DNA of 64,000 nucleotides from Bog-532 sp963824545 (GCA_963824545.1 CAWGPP010000033.1:1-64000); one strand, 5' to 3'; shown: positions 27,085 to 36,860, counted from the first letter of the stretch. The notes: generated by a model not told the origin, from the letters alone. Made by a program: numbers and translations.

Positions 27085-28169
27085 GAGGGGCTCCCGGTCG
27101 TTTCGGCCTGCGCCGCGAGGGCTTCGGCCGCCGCGGCCGCCCGTTCGGCCGGCCTCGGCAGGGCCTGGCCGAGGACGTCCCTGCGCCGGGCGTTACGCGC
27201 GGACATATCGTGTGGCAGCCAGCACGCGGACAGGTGAGCGGGGTCACCGCTCACCGGGTCGAGGTCCGGTACCTCGGTTCGGCAGCGGTCCATCACGTAG
27301 GGACACCGCGGGTGGAACGGGCAGCCCGACGGCAGGTTGATCAGGCTGGGCGGCTGCCCGGGGATCGGCCGCAGCCGTTCCCGGTCCCCGCCGTAGGCCG
27401 GCAACGACTCCAGCAGGCCCTCGGTGTACGGATGGTGGTTGGCGAAGAAGATCGTCCGCCGGTCGGCGCGCTCCATGACGGCGCCGGCGTACATCACGAT
27501 GACCTGATCGGCGAGATCCGCGATGACGCCGAGGTCGTGGGTGATCATGATGATCGCCGTGCCGAACTCGTCCTGCAGCGTCTTCATGACCTGCAGGACC
27601 TGTGCTTGCACGGTGACGTCGAGCGCGGTGGTGGGCTCGTCGGCGATGAGCAGCGCCGGATTCAGCGCCATCGCCATCGCGATCATGGCCCGCTGCCGCA
27701 TACCGCCGGAGAACTGGTGCGGGAAGTCATCCACCCGCCGGTCCGGCTGCGGGATGCCAACCATCCGGAGCAGATCCACGGACCGGGCCCGGGCCTGGGC
27801 CTTCGACATGGCATGGTCGTGCAGCCGGATCATCTCGCTGATCTGCCACCCGACCTTGTAGTACGGATGCAGGCTGGACAGCGGGTCCTGGAAGATCATC
27901 CCGACCTTCGCGCCACGGATCTGCTGAAGGTCCTGGCTGGGCATGGTCAGCAGATCTTTGCCTTCGAACAAGGCGGTGCCGCTGACCCGGGCTCCCCGCG
28001 TGATACCCATGATCGTCTGGGTCGACACGCTCTTGCCGGAGCCCGATTCGCCGACGATGCCGAGGGTCTGCCCGGCATCAACATCGAACGAGATACCCCG
28101 GACGGCCTGCACGATGCCGTCCGGCGTACGGAATGAGACACGGAGGTCAGAGACCTCAAGGAGCGCCAC
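27081..28169 (-). CDS. Peptide ABC importer ATPase, DppD type (second importer)
   Basis: 362-aa ATP-binding subunit. Walker A GESGSGKSVST, Q-loop MIFQDPLSSLHP, signature SGGMRQRAMIAMAM, Walker B LLIADEPTTALD and MITHDLGVIADLAD are present. The extension has GCPFHPRCPY and HLSACWLP. The C-terminal 30 residues are an Ala/Glu-rich helix. It is the first gene after the binding-protein gene, from which it is separated by 178 nt holding a perfect 20-bp hairpin. Confidence 0.92.
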
Positions 28170-28292
28170 GCGCCCTCCCTATCCTTGCCGCCAGGCACTG
28201 CCGGTGCGCAGTGCGCATATCGCTGCCGCTGAATGTTAGACCCCTACGTTTTCCCACGGTAATCCGCGGTCCCCGGCGGGGCCAGATCCATG

Positions 28293-28333
28293 CCAGGGTG
28301 GGTACCCGCAGAGTCTGCGGGTACCCACCCTGG
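28293..28333. terminator. Perfect 20-bp hairpin between binding-protein gene and ABC genes
   Basis: ccagggtgggtacccgcaga (28293-28312), one central base, then its exact complement (28314-28333). It lies between the stop of the binding-protein gene and dppD on the same strand. No U-tract follows. Such hairpins after a binding-protein gene often stop part of the transcripts or stabilise the upstream mRNA, so that the binding protein is made in excess. Confidence 0.7.
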
Positions 28334-28347
28334 TCGGGAGGAGCCGG

Positions 28348-30186
28348 TCAGGCGCCCGGCGAGCTCAGCCAGACATTGGTCGGGTCGAACTGCTGGATGG
28401 CCGGCACGTACACGGCGTTGTGCACGTAGCTGGCGTGATACAGCGGCTGCAGCGCCTCGGTGATCGGGTAGAACGGCGCGTCCTGCATGACCTTCTGGTC
28501 CGCCTGCGCCCAGACCGTCGCGGCCGACGAAGCACTGGCGGAGGTGGCGGCCTGGCCGATCAGCGCCGTGACCGACGGGTTGTTGTAGAACCCGAAGTTG
28601 CTGCCGACCGGCGGGTAAGAGGCCGGGCCGCTGAACTCGGGACCGAAGAAAGACAGGGCGGCGTCGCCGTACCAGTCCGGACCCCAGCCCGACACCGCGA
28701 TGTCCCACACGCCCCGCTTGGCGACGCTCGGCACCTCCAGGTACTTGGTGTAGAAGTCCGCGCTCGGCACGCCGAGCAGCTTCACCGTGACGCCGATCTT
28801 GGCCAGGTCGGACTGCGCCGCCTGCGCGATCGCGCTGCGGACCGACGACGAGGCCGTGTAGAGCAGCGTCAGCGACAGGCCATTCGGGTAACCGGCCGAG
28901 GCCAGCATCGACTTGGCCTTGGACACGTTGTACGGGTACGGGTCGTAGCCCTTCGGGACATCCTGGGCGCCGTTGATGCCATCGGGCAGCACGTGCGTCA
29001 GCGGCGGGTAGACCGTGGGGTTGATGACCTGGGTCAGGTGCGCCCGGTTGAGCCCGTAGCTCAGCGCCTGCCGCACGGCGACCTTGGATAGCGCGCTGCC
29101 GTTGTTGGGCGAGACCGAGTTGAACCAGATCTGCGGGTTCGACGAGTACTGCGGGCCGATGCTGAAGTTGTGGTTCGCGCCCGCCTGCATCTGCGAGACC
29201 AGCCCCGGTACCGCCGCGATGGGCGGGAACGAGTCGAACTCCATGCTCGCGGCGGCCGTGTTGGTCTGCAGCTGCTGCTGGTTGGTCTGCTGGGTGCCCG
29301 TCTCGGTGACCACGATCTTGTCGACGTACGCCTTGCGGATCGGGTCCGTGCTCGCCTTCCACACCGGGTTCCGCACGTAGGTGATAGTCCGGGCCGGGGT
29401 GTAGCTCTGCACGGTGTACGGGCCGTCGGCGATGGGGTGCTGCTGGGACTGCGCACTGGCCGGCACGTACTGCAGCGACTCGACCGGCGCCGGGTTGAAC
29501 GCCGGCAGCGTCAGCATGTAGGAGAAGTAGGATGCCGGGTGGACCAGGTTATAGGTGAGGGTCTGCCCGGAGGCCGTGACGCCGGAGATCTGGTGGCCGT
29601 CGATGTACGACTTGATCGCGGCCGCGGTGTTGCCCGCTTTGGCGAAGCCGCTGCAGAAGCTCGCGTACCCGCTGATCAGCGACTCGAAGTCGGGCAGGCC
29701 GCCGAAGGGCTGCACCGGGTTGCACGACCGCTTGAGCCCGAGGATCGCATCGGCCGCGGTGACCTCGCGGGCCGGCGAGGTATTCCACATCGCCCCGGTG
29801 CGGAGGGTGATCGTGTAGGTCTTGCCGCCGTTGCTGATCACCGGCGGAGCCGTGGCCAGGTCCGGCGCCGGCAACGTGGTCTTGCCGTCGATAGCCGGGT
29901 AGGCGTACAGGCCGCGGATCCACGGCCGCTGGCCCAGGTAGCCGATCGTGAAGTAGCTGATGTTCGGGTCCATGTAGTCGACGTCACCCGTGCCGAGCAT
30001 GTTCAGGGTGCCGCCGCTCTTCGGTGTCCCCGTGCCAGGGTTGAGCCCCTGGGTACCGGATGACAGCGATACTGATGAGCCCGATCCACTGGAACCACCA
30101 GACGAGCTTCCGCCGCAAGCGGCGACGAGGGACGCCGCCGCGATTAGGCCGACGCCGGAAGCAAACGCTTGGGAGCGTTTCCGCAT
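28348..30186 (-). CDS. Peptide ABC importer substrate-binding lipoprotein (second importer)
   Basis: 612-aa SBP_bac_5 lipoprotein. From the ATG at 30186 (AGGAG 7 nt upstream) there is a signal peptide MRKRSQAFASGVG with lipobox LVAAC and a Ser/Gly linker; the longer frame to 30231 lacks such support. Family blocks GKTYTITLRTGAMWNTSPAREVTA and RQALSYGLNRAHL are visible, and it ends LSSPGA. It leads the operon binding protein-dppD-dppF-dppC-dppB. The ligand is not inferable. Confidence 0.92.
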   Translation of the reverse strand: MRKRSQAFASGVGLIAAASLVAACGGSSSGGSSGSGSSVSLSSGTQGLNPGTGTPKSGGTLNMLGTGDVDYMDPNISYFTIGYLGQRPWIRGLYAYPAIDGKTTLPAPDLATAPPVISNGGKTYTITLRTGAMWNTSPAREVTAADAILGLKRSCNPVQPFGGLPDFESLISGYASFCSGFAKAGNTAAAIKSYIDGHQISGVTASGQTLTYNLVHPASYFSYMLTLPAFNPAPVESLQYVPASAQSQQHPIADGPYTVQSYTPARTITYVRNPVWKASTDPIRKAYVDKIVVTETGTQQTNQQQLQTNTAAASMEFDSFPPIAAVPGLVSQMQAGANHNFSIGPQYSSNPQIWFNSVSPNNGSALSKVAVRQALSYGLNRAHLTQVINPTVYPPLTHVLPDGINGAQDVPKGYDPYPYNVSKAKSMLASAGYPNGLSLTLLYTASSSVRSAIAQAAQSDLAKIGVTVKLLGVPSADFYTKYLEVPSVAKRGVWDIAVSGWGPDWYGDAALSFFGPEFSGPASYPPVGSNFGFYNNPSVTALIGQAATSASASSAATVWAQADQKVMQDAPFYPITEALQPLYHASYVHNAVYVPAIQQFDPTNVWLSSPGA

Positions 30187-30494
30187 CGACACTCTCCTCT
30201 CAATTTCATGCTTCCCCGTGAAGTTGTCCACGGAGGGTGACCGGGGGCCGGATCAGCCTCCCGAGCGTGAAACACGCCAGCCTCGGCAGGCCGTCGCAAT
30301 ATCGTAGAAGGGCACCTACATCTTGTGAACAGCCATAATTACAAACTGTTAAATCGTGACTCGACGGTAACCATATAGGTCCACTGCGGGCACAGCGGCA
30401 CGCATGCCGCTTTCCGCCTGTTTCCGCCTGCTGAAGACCATAATCGGTGCGGCGTCGCTGGTCAGGCGGGCTGGGGCAGAATTGCGATGGTCGA
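30187..30494. other. Intergenic region upstream of second importer
   Basis: 308 nt between the binding-protein start and the stop of the SCO1664-like gene; both genes are on the minus strand, so the promoter of the importer operon should be here. An AT-richer patch (about 30320-30375, with taattacaaactgttaaa-like sequence) stands out against the GC background and is the best place for it. No clear -35/-10 pair could be assigned, and no ORF is convincing. Confidence 0.4.
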
Positions 30495-31385
30495 TCAGTA
30501 CGGCGGCCAGGGGATCGCGGGCCAGTCTTCTGGCGGGTACGGGTGCACCCGGTGCTTGAGCAGCTTCTCCACCCGGATGCTCATTGCGGACAGTTCCCCC
30601 GGGCTCAGCCACTGGGTCAGCTCAGCGGCCAGCTCACCGCTTTCCAGCAGCGCGTACAGCCGCCGCAGCGCCTCCACCGCGCGCTGCGGCAGGCTCCGGC
30701 CGCGCCACTGCCACAGCACCGTCCGCAGCTTGTAGTCCTCCGCGAAGCAGACGCCGTGGTCGCAGCCGAACAGGTGGCCGCCGGTGATCGGCAGCAGGTG
30801 CCCGATCTTGCGGTCGGCGTTGTTCACGACCGCGTCGAACACCGCCAGATCACGCAGCCCGGCGTGGTCGCTGCGGCCGGCCAGCTCGATGAGGTCGACC
30901 TGCGGGTCGACGTCGATCCACAGCTGGCACATGCCCGGCCCGTACGGCCCGTCGCGCATCACCGTCGGCGGCACCACGTCCCAGCTGGCCGCGCGGGAGA
31001 CCACGTACGCGGCCACCTCGCGCCCGGCCAGCGTGCCGGTCGGGAAGTCCCACAGCGGGCGCTCCCCCGCGACCGGCTTATAGACACACGCGGCCTCGGC
31101 GCCGCCCTCGCGGATCGCGCAGTACCAGGTCTCGTTAGACGCCTCGATCAGCCGTCCCAGCACCTCCAGGCTGCCCTGGCGCAACAGGTTCAGGGCCGCG
31201 TCGTCGCCCAGCGGTGACGCGGGGCCGCTGCCGTTCCCGCTGGCCTCGGGGTGGCCGCCCCGGTCGGGGGCGCCCCGGTCGGCGCCACCCCGGTCGCGGG
31301 CGCCCCGGTCGCGGCGCCGGGCCCCGGCACGGCGGCCCGGTCCTGGCGGCCGGCGCGGCGGCGGACCCGCGAACCCGTCAAGCAC
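30495..31385 (-). CDS. SCO1664-family protein (phosphoinositide-kinase-like fold)
   Basis: 296 aa. The core from about residue 65 (LLRQGSLEVLGRLIEASNETWYC) through VYKPVAGERPLWDFPTGTL, DAVVNNADRKIGHLL and HLFGCDHGVCF matches the conserved actinobacterial family TIGR03843, which has kinase-like residues (Lys in VYKP, NNADRK loop, D in GCDHG). Its substrate is not established. The N-terminal 60 residues are an Arg/Gly/Asp repeat (RDRGARDRGG) produced by a GC-rich DNA repeat at 31255-31325. The GTG at 31385 overlaps the end of DUF3090 by 8 nt; a start closer to the core is possible. It forms an operon with DUF3090 and the histidine phosphatase, as in streptomycetes. Confidence 0.85.
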   Translation of the reverse strand: MLDGFAGPPPRRPPGPGRRAGARRRDRGARDRGGADRGAPDRGGHPEASGNGSGPASPLGDDAALNLLRQGSLEVLGRLIEASNETWYCAIREGGAEAACVYKPVAGERPLWDFPTGTLAGREVAAYVVSRAASWDVVPPTVMRDGPYGPGMCQLWIDVDPQVDLIELAGRSDHAGLRDLAVFDAVVNNADRKIGHLLPITGGHLFGCDHGVCFAEDYKLRTVLWQWRGRSLPQRAVEALRRLYALLESGELAAELTQWLSPGELSAMSIRVEKLLKHRVHPYPPEDWPAIPWPPY

Positions 31386-31935
31386 CGGCGCGGTGCCCGT
31401 TCTGCCGCGGGCAGATGTGCCCGTCCGCGTTGAGCGGGAGACCGCACAGCGGGCACGGCGGCCGGCCTGCGGCCACGATCCGCAGCGCGCGCTGGGCGAA
31501 CGCCCGGGCTTCGCCGGGCGTGATCCGCACCCGCAGCACGCCCGGCCCGTCGGCCGGAACCTCCTCGGCCAGCGGCTCGACGGGTTCCTCGCTCGCCTCC
31601 TGGGCCTCGATGACCACCCGGCCGTCTTCGCCGTCCCAGGCCAGCGCGATCGCGCCGACCCGGAAATCCTCCATCACCGGCATGTCGAGGGGGCCGTCGT
31701 CCTGCAAGCTGACCGGCGGCGCGGCCGGGACCTCGGGCGATCCGCCGGTGCGCCGCAGCACTTCGTCGAGCAGCTCGTCCAGACGCTCCGCCAGCAAGCT
31801 GACCTGGAACTTCTCCAGCGAAACGCTCGTAACGCGGCCGCGCGACATGGCCTGCAGGTAGAACGTCCGGTCCCCCGGCTGCCCGACGGACCCGGCCACG
31901 AACCTCTCCGGCGGATCGTACATATAGACCGGCAT
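31378..31935 (-). CDS. DUF3090 family protein
   Basis: 185 aa, family TIGR03847. It opens MYDPPERFVAGSVGQPGDRTF, the family signature, and contains LDELLDEVLRR and a C-terminal Cys4 block (CPLCGLPLNADGHICPR) that looks like a zinc ribbon. Role unknown; the family consistently sits between the SCO1664-like gene and the histidine phosphatase in mycothiol-producing actinobacteria. Starts at the ATG 31935, 5 nt after the phosphatase stop. Confidence 0.9.
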   Translation of the reverse strand: MPVYMYDPPERFVAGSVGQPGDRTFYLQAMSRGRVTSVSLEKFQVSLLAERLDELLDEVLRRTGGSPEVPAAPPVSLQDDGPLDMPVMEDFRVGAIALAWDGEDGRVVIEAQEASEEPVEPLAEEVPADGPGVLRVRITPGEARAFAQRALRIVAAGRPPCPLCGLPLNADGHICPRQNGHRAGA

Positions 31936-31940
31936 GTTCC

Positions 31941-32732
31941 CTATCCTCGCGCGTCCGCTGACGGTTCGCGAACGGCAGGTGCCCCGGTCTGGACGTGTTC
32001 CGCATGGCTGCCCGGCATCGCCCCGGCCCCGCCGCCTACCAGGGCGTCACTCTCGTCACGCAGATCCTTCCCAGCACCGTGGCCTTTCGCCTGCGGCGGC
32101 CGCGGCATCAGGTCCTCGATCCCCCCGCCGGTATCGTTCATCCGCAGCAGGAACGGGCGCAGCGGCGTATAGCGGATCACGGTCAGCGAGCAGGGGTCGG
32201 CCTGGATCCGCTGGCTCAGATCGAGGTGCAGCCCCAGGCAGTCGGCGACGATGCCCTTGATCACGTCACCGTGCGAGCAGATCAGGTACGTCGCCGTGGG
32301 GCCCAGGGTGGCGTTCCACTCGCGCACCGCGGCCACCGCGCGGTGTTGCGTGTCGAGCATGGATTCCCCGTCGGGGCCCGGGAAACGGACGGCGCTGGGG
32401 TGCGCCTGAACGACCCGCCATAGCGGCTCCTTGGCCAGTTTCCTCAGCGGCTTGCCGGTCCAGTCGCCATACCGGCACTCGCCGAGCCGCTCGTCGGGCC
32501 GGATCTGCGGGCCCTGGCCGTCCCGCGCGGCCGCGACCATCTCGGCGGTCTGCCGGCAGCGATCGAGCGGGCTGGTGACGATCGCGTCGAGCGGCAGCCG
32601 GGCCAGCCGGGCCCCGAGTGCCCGCGCCTGAGCACGCCCCCGGTCGTCCAGCGGTATGCCCGGCGTCCAGCCCGACAGCGAGTGGCCGGTGGCCGCGGTC
32701 AGACCGTGGCGGACCAGCAGAACGGTCGTCAC
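31941..32732 (-). CDS. Histidine phosphatase / phosphoglycerate-mutase-like protein
   Basis: 263 aa, family TIGR03848. The catalytic RHG motif is in LLVRHGLTAATGHS at the N-terminus, followed by TSPLDRCRQTAEM, LGECRYGDWTGK and the second catalytic His in LICSHGDVIKG. The GTG at 32732 directly precedes the conserved start; the frame upstream is a repeat translation. The last 70 residues are a non-conserved tail. First gene of the three-gene unit with DUF3090 and the SCO1664-like gene. The true substrate is unknown. Confidence 0.9.
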   Translation of the reverse strand: MTTVLLVRHGLTAATGHSLSGWTPGIPLDDRGRAQARALGARLARLPLDAIVTSPLDRCRQTAEMVAAARDGQGPQIRPDERLGECRYGDWTGKPLRKLAKEPLWRVVQAHPSAVRFPGPDGESMLDTQHRAVAAVREWNATLGPTATYLICSHGDVIKGIVADCLGLHLDLSQRIQADPCSLTVIRYTPLRPFLLRMNDTGGGIEDLMPRPPQAKGHGAGKDLRDESDALVGGGAGAMPGSHAEHVQTGAPAVREPSADARG

Positions 32733-32742
32733 TGGCCCGACT

Positions 32743-33564
32743 TTAGCCGGACCCGGCGCCAGGCTGGCCCGGCGGGGCCTCGCCCGGCGGGACCCGGCCC
32801 GGCGGAGCCTCGCGCGGCGCGGCCTGGCCCGGCGCGGCCTGGCCCGGCGCGGCCTGGCCCGGCGCGGCGAGCCCCGAAGCGGCCTCGCCCGGTGGGACGG
32901 GCCAGGCGCCGCCCTGCCGGTCGGCGCGGAACACGAACCGGGCCGACCCGAAGGACACCTGGTCACCCGGCTGGACGGGCACCGGGTCGTGCACCCGCCA
33001 GCCGTTCAGCCTGGTGCCGTTGGTGGAACCGAGGTCGGTGAGTATCCAGCGGCCGACCGCCCGTTCCAGCCGGGCGTGCCACCGCGACACCGACGTGTCC
33101 TCGATGAGCAGGTCGCAGCGGCTGTCCCGGCCGATGGTGTAACGGATTCCGATTCCGCCCGCGGCCGGCGGGAAGAACAGGTCGGCAGGCGGGCCGGCCG
33201 GGACCACAGGCGGGGGCACGGCGGGCGGCCGGGGCCGGAAGCTGTCGCGTACCGAAGCGGCCAGCGCCGCCTTCTCCTCGGCGAGCGCGGCGCGCCCCCG
33301 CCGGGCCGCGCCGCTGACGCTGGCGCGCAGCGCGGCCAGCGCGCCCGCGCCGGGCCGACGGCGCGGCAGGTCGGTGAACAGCCCGTCCAGCTGGCGCCGG
33401 CTGCGGGCTCCGAGGGCCTCATCCATCCGGTGCATGAACGTCTCTTGCGACAGCCGTCCCTCGGCGAACTGCTCACGCAGTTCGCTGACCGCCTCGTCGC
33501 GCTCCTCGTCGGACGCGCGGATGCTATCGGGTGTAGTCGGCGCCTCCGCCGACGAGCCTCCCAT
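32743..33564 (-). CDS. DUF1707 - FHA domain protein
   Basis: 273 aa. Residues about 12-65 are a DUF1707 domain (RASDEERDEAVSELREQFAEGRL and FMHRMDEALGAR). Residues about 135-225 form an FHA phosphothreonine-binding domain: YTIGRDSRCDLLIEDTSVSRWHARL and DLGSTNGTRLNGWRV. The C-terminus is a low-complexity Pro/Gly/Ala tail with tandem PGQAA units. It probably reads out a Ser/Thr kinase signal. The ATG at 33564 starts just before the domain but no good Shine-Dalgarno was seen; a GTG slightly upstream is possible. Divergent from the RecD-like helicase; 10 nt upstream of the phosphatase gene. Confidence 0.84.
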   Translation of the reverse strand: MGGSSAEAPTTPDSIRASDEERDEAVSELREQFAEGRLSQETFMHRMDEALGARSRRQLDGLFTDLPRRRPGAGALAALRASVSGAARRGRAALAEEKAALAASVRDSFRPRPPAVPPPVVPAGPPADLFFPPAAGGIGIRYTIGRDSRCDLLIEDTSVSRWHARLERAVGRWILTDLGSTNGTRLNGWRVHDPVPVQPGDQVSFGSARFVFRADRQGGAWPVPPGEAASGLAAPGQAAPGQAAPGQAAPREAPPGRVPPGEAPPGQPGAGSG

Positions 33565-33706
33565 AACAGGAGTATCCGCGCCGGATCCCACGCGCGGCAA
33601 GCAAAGCGGACAGATGCGTCCGGGCACCCCCGCACGACCCTCAGCCAGGGGCGGCTCCGGGCGGGGGTCGGCGAGAACGTCACCCGGCTGGGTTACGCTG
33701 ACCCGG

Positions 33707-35881
33707 ATGTCGACCACGAGTGACCAGACAGCCGCCGGGCTGTTCGGTGAATTCTGCCTCGCCGGGCTGTGGCCCGGCGTGGGCCGCGCCCTGGTGGACA
33801 AGCTGCGCGCGGCCGGGATCACCGAACCCGCCAGCGTGACGGCCAGCCGCCTGGAGCTGGTCGAGGGCATCGGGCCGAAGCGGGCGGCCAGGCTGGCCGC
33901 GTCCTTCGCCCGCGCGCAGCCCGCGTACGAGACCGCCGAGCTGCTGATCCAGTGCCGGGTCCCGGCCCGGTACGCGGGGTCGGCGGTCACGCTGCTTGGC
34001 CCGTCCGCCGCCCGGCAGCTGCGCGACGATCCCTGGAAGCTGCTGCTGCTCGCGCAGATCCGCCCCGACCAGGCCGACTGGTTCGCCCGCATGCTGCTGG
34101 AGGATCAGGCCGACCGGCAGGATCCGCGCCGCGGCCGCGCCCTCGTTGTGCACCTGCTGGTGAAGGCGTCCCGGGACGGGCATACCGCGGTGCCCGCCGA
34201 TGCGGTGCTGTCCGCGCTCAGCCGGTTCGGGATCGATGATCCCGGCGCCGCGGTGGTCGCGGCGGTCGATGATGGCACGGTCCTGCCGTTCGAGCCCGCC
34301 GAAGCCGGCTTCAGCGGGGACGAGGAGCCTGGCGGGCCCGGGGAGCCCGGCGGCAGCGCGCGGCACGGCGGGGCCGAGGAAACCGCCGCCGCCGACGTGG
34401 GCGGCTCCGGGACGGGCGGCGGCGCGCCGGGGACGCTGCTCGCGCTGGCCCAGTACGCGATCGCCGAGGAGTCGGTGGCCGAGGGGCTGCAGCGGCTCGC
34501 CGCGACCGCCGAGCCGCTGCCCGGGGAACGGGACGCATCAGCCGGGAGCGACGCCGGCGACGCCGAGCTCGACGACCGCCAGCGCGCGGCCGTGGTGGCG
34601 GTCGCCGAGCATGGGGTGTCGGTCCTCACCGGCGGCCCGGGCACCGGCAAGAGCCGGACGGTCGCGGCCGTCGTCTCACTGGCCGCCGCGGCCGGCCTGC
34701 GGGTGGCCCTGGCCGCGCCGACCGGCCGGGCCGCGAAACGGCTGGAAGAGCTCGCGGGCGCGCCCGCGACCACGCTGCACCGGCTGCTGGGCGCGCAGGG
34801 CCGGGGTGTGCCCCGCTCCGGGGCGGCCGACGGCGCCGACGGCCTGTTCACGGGCGCCGCGGGCGCGGGCGAGGCGGGCGGCGCCGGGGGCGCTGGGTTC
34901 CCGGGCAGCGGCGGTCCCGGCGCACCGGGTGACGGCGCCGGCCGCGAGGGCAGCTGGGTGTTCGCCCGGGGCGAGGAATGGCCGCTGGACGCCGACCTGG
35001 TGGTGGTGGACGAGAGCTCCATGCTCGACGTCGAGCTGGCCGCCGCGCTGGTGGAAGCCTGCGCCGACGGCACCCGTCTGCTGCTCGTGGGCGACCCCGC
35101 GCAGCTGCCGTCGATCGGGCCGGGCCGGGTGCTCGCCGACATCATCGACTCCGGGGCCGTGCCGGTTACCGAGCTGACCACGCTGTACCGGCAGCGCGAC
35201 GGCGGCGTCATCGCGAAACTGGCCACCGCGGTCCGGGGCGGCGAGCTGGCCGCGGTGCACTCCCCCGAGCACGAGGTGGTGGTCGTGACCGCGCGCGGCA
35301 GCGCGGAAGCCGGGCACCGGGTCGTTCAGCTCGTTACCGACTCCATCCCCCGGGCGCTGGGCATCGCCACCGCCGACATCCAGGTGGTCACGCCGGTCCA
35401 CAAGGGGCCGGCCGGGACGATCGAGCTGAACCGCGCGCTCAAGGAGAAGGTCAACCCGGGGCCGGGCGCGCACCGCGGCTTCGACCCGGGCGACCGCGTC
35501 GTGGCCATCGCCAACCACGCCGACGAGGGCTTCGCCAACGGCGAGGTCGGCACGGTGGCCGGCGCCGCCGACGACGGCCTGACCGTGTCGTTCAGCGGCG
35601 TCCCGGTCACCGTGCCCTTCAAGCTGCTCGGCGACCTGCGGCACGGCTGGGCGCTCACCGTGCACCGGGCCCAGGGCTCGGAGTGGCCGGCCGTCGTCGC
35701 GGTGTTCCCGGCCGAGGCCACCGGCATGCTGTCCCGCCCGCTCGTCTACACCGCGCTGACCCGGGCCCAGCTGCACCTGTCCGTCGTGCATGGCGCCGGC
35801 CCCGCCCTGGCCCGCGCCGTCCGCACCATCGGCGAACGCCCCCGCGAAACCCGCCTCGCCGCCCTCCTCACCGACGGCTAA
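33707..35881 (+). CDS. RecD2-like ATP-dependent DNA helicase
   Basis: 724-aa superfamily 1B helicase. The N-terminal helix-hairpin-helix region (LVEGIGPKRAARLAASFARA) binds DNA. Walker A GGPGTGKSRT is at about residue 310, Walker B VVVDESSMLD at about 432, then GDPAQLPSIGPGRVLAD, and motifs V/VI with LTVHRAQGSEWPAV and YTALTRAQ. A Gly/Ala-rich linker between about residues 375 and 415 interrupts the first RecA domain and is probably disordered. Without RecBC partners nearby, this is the stand-alone RecD2 class, involved in replication fork and mismatch-related repair. The start ATG at 33707 immediately precedes the conserved start. Confidence 0.9.
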   Translation: MSTTSDQTAAGLFGEFCLAGLWPGVGRALVDKLRAAGITEPASVTASRLELVEGIGPKRAARLAASFARAQPAYETAELLIQCRVPARYAGSAVTLLGPSAARQLRDDPWKLLLLAQIRPDQADWFARMLLEDQADRQDPRRGRALVVHLLVKASRDGHTAVPADAVLSALSRFGIDDPGAAVVAAVDDGTVLPFEPAEAGFSGDEEPGGPGEPGGSARHGGAEETAAADVGGSGTGGGAPGTLLALAQYAIAEESVAEGLQRLAATAEPLPGERDASAGSDAGDAELDDRQRAAVVAVAEHGVSVLTGGPGTGKSRTVAAVVSLAAAAGLRVALAAPTGRAAKRLEELAGAPATTLHRLLGAQGRGVPRSGAADGADGLFTGAAGAGEAGGAGGAGFPGSGGPGAPGDGAGREGSWVFARGEEWPLDADLVVVDESSMLDVELAAALVEACADGTRLLLVGDPAQLPSIGPGRVLADIIDSGAVPVTELTTLYRQRDGGVIAKLATAVRGGELAAVHSPEHEVVVVTARGSAEAGHRVVQLVTDSIPRALGIATADIQVVTPVHKGPAGTIELNRALKEKVNPGPGAHRGFDPGDRVVAIANHADEGFANGEVGTVAGAADDGLTVSFSGVPVTVPFKLLGDLRHGWALTVHRAQGSEWPAVVAVFPAEATGMLSRPLVYTALTRAQLHLSVVHGAGPALARAVRTIGERPRETRLAALLTDG

Positions 35882-36449
35882 CGAATCCGAATCGTACCGA
35901 GGCCCGGGGATGGCGCAGGTGCTGCACGTGCCGTCCCGGGCGGCCTGAGAGGCCGCGTGGCAGATGAACGGCGTGCCGCAGGCCGCGCAGTCGAGGAGGA
36001 TCGGATCGGGGATGGCCGGGTTGGGAACCGGGAAATGCCCCGGCCCGGGGCCCGGGGTGCCGGGGGCAGGACGGCGCGGCTCGGTCACGGCTTCCTGCCC
36101 ACCCCGGCCAGGACCTGGCGGCCAGGGCGTGCAGGTGGGTGAGCACGACGGGATCGTTGTCGACGTAGGCGACCGCGGCGCGGGCGCTGTGGCGGCGGAC
36201 GATCTGGTGCACGGCCGGGCTGGTGGGCAGCCCGGCGCCCAGGTCCACATACTGGCTGATGCCCTGGACGAGCACATAGTCCAGGGCGCGGCCCAGGAAC
36301 CGGCGGTTTTCGAAGGCCATCTGCCGGGCGCCCGGGTAGATCGCCAGGATGCGTTCGGCCAGCGCCCGGTCCGGGGCGAAATGATCTTTACCGCCCAGGA
36401 TGTAGCCGTAGGCGCGGGCGATGTTCGGCTTGCCCGCATCGAACGGCAT
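35868..36449 (-). pseudogene. Truncated SAM-dependent methyltransferase (DUF574 type)
   Basis: From the ATG at 36449 (GGGAGG 6 nt upstream) the first 110 or so residues match the actinobacterial DUF574 methyltransferase family: KPNIARAYGYILGGKDHF, YVDLGAGLPT (SAM site) and VAYVDNDPVVLTHLHAL. After that, conserved sequence stops and the frame reads Arg/Pro/His-rich nonsense to 35868, which overlaps the recD2 end by 14 nt. The normal family has about 270 residues, so the C-terminal half is lost. A methyltransferase fold without its second half is unlikely to work. Confidence 0.72.
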
Positions 36450-36860
36450 GACTACCTCCCTTCCCGGCAGGCCGGGGTGATGAGCGGGGACGGCGGAAGC
36501 CCAGCCCATAACCGGCCCCCACGGGCGGTGGGGCGTGGCACGGGCGGGAACGTGACAGGCATGCGGAGGTCACCTTTCCTCGGGCTGGCGGGCAGCGCGA
36601 TACCGGCCGGGCGGGCCGGGCGGCTTGCCCCCGGGCTGCTCCTGGTCGTCGTCGCTTGCCGGCGCTCTGGGGTATCGCAGTCGGTGCTCTTTCCATCTGG
36701 CTTGGCTGGCGGCGGCGCGGGCGGGTGTTCCCGCGCCGCCGCCGTTGACCGCCAGCCGGTGGCGGGCCAGGGGCAGCCCGCGCGTCCGGCTGGCGGCGGC
36801 TGGGGCCGCCTGCAGGCTGACGCGGCCGGCGGGCGCGCTGGCCCTTCCCCGCGCGCGCTG
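36450..36860. other. 411-nt gap with no supported gene
   Basis: Lies between the GNAT gene and the truncated methyltransferase. Frames are open on both strands, but their translations are Arg/Pro/Ala-rich without family features. It probably contains the 3-prime end of the GPP34 operon transcript and the methyltransferase promoter; neither could be located. Confidence 0.4.
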
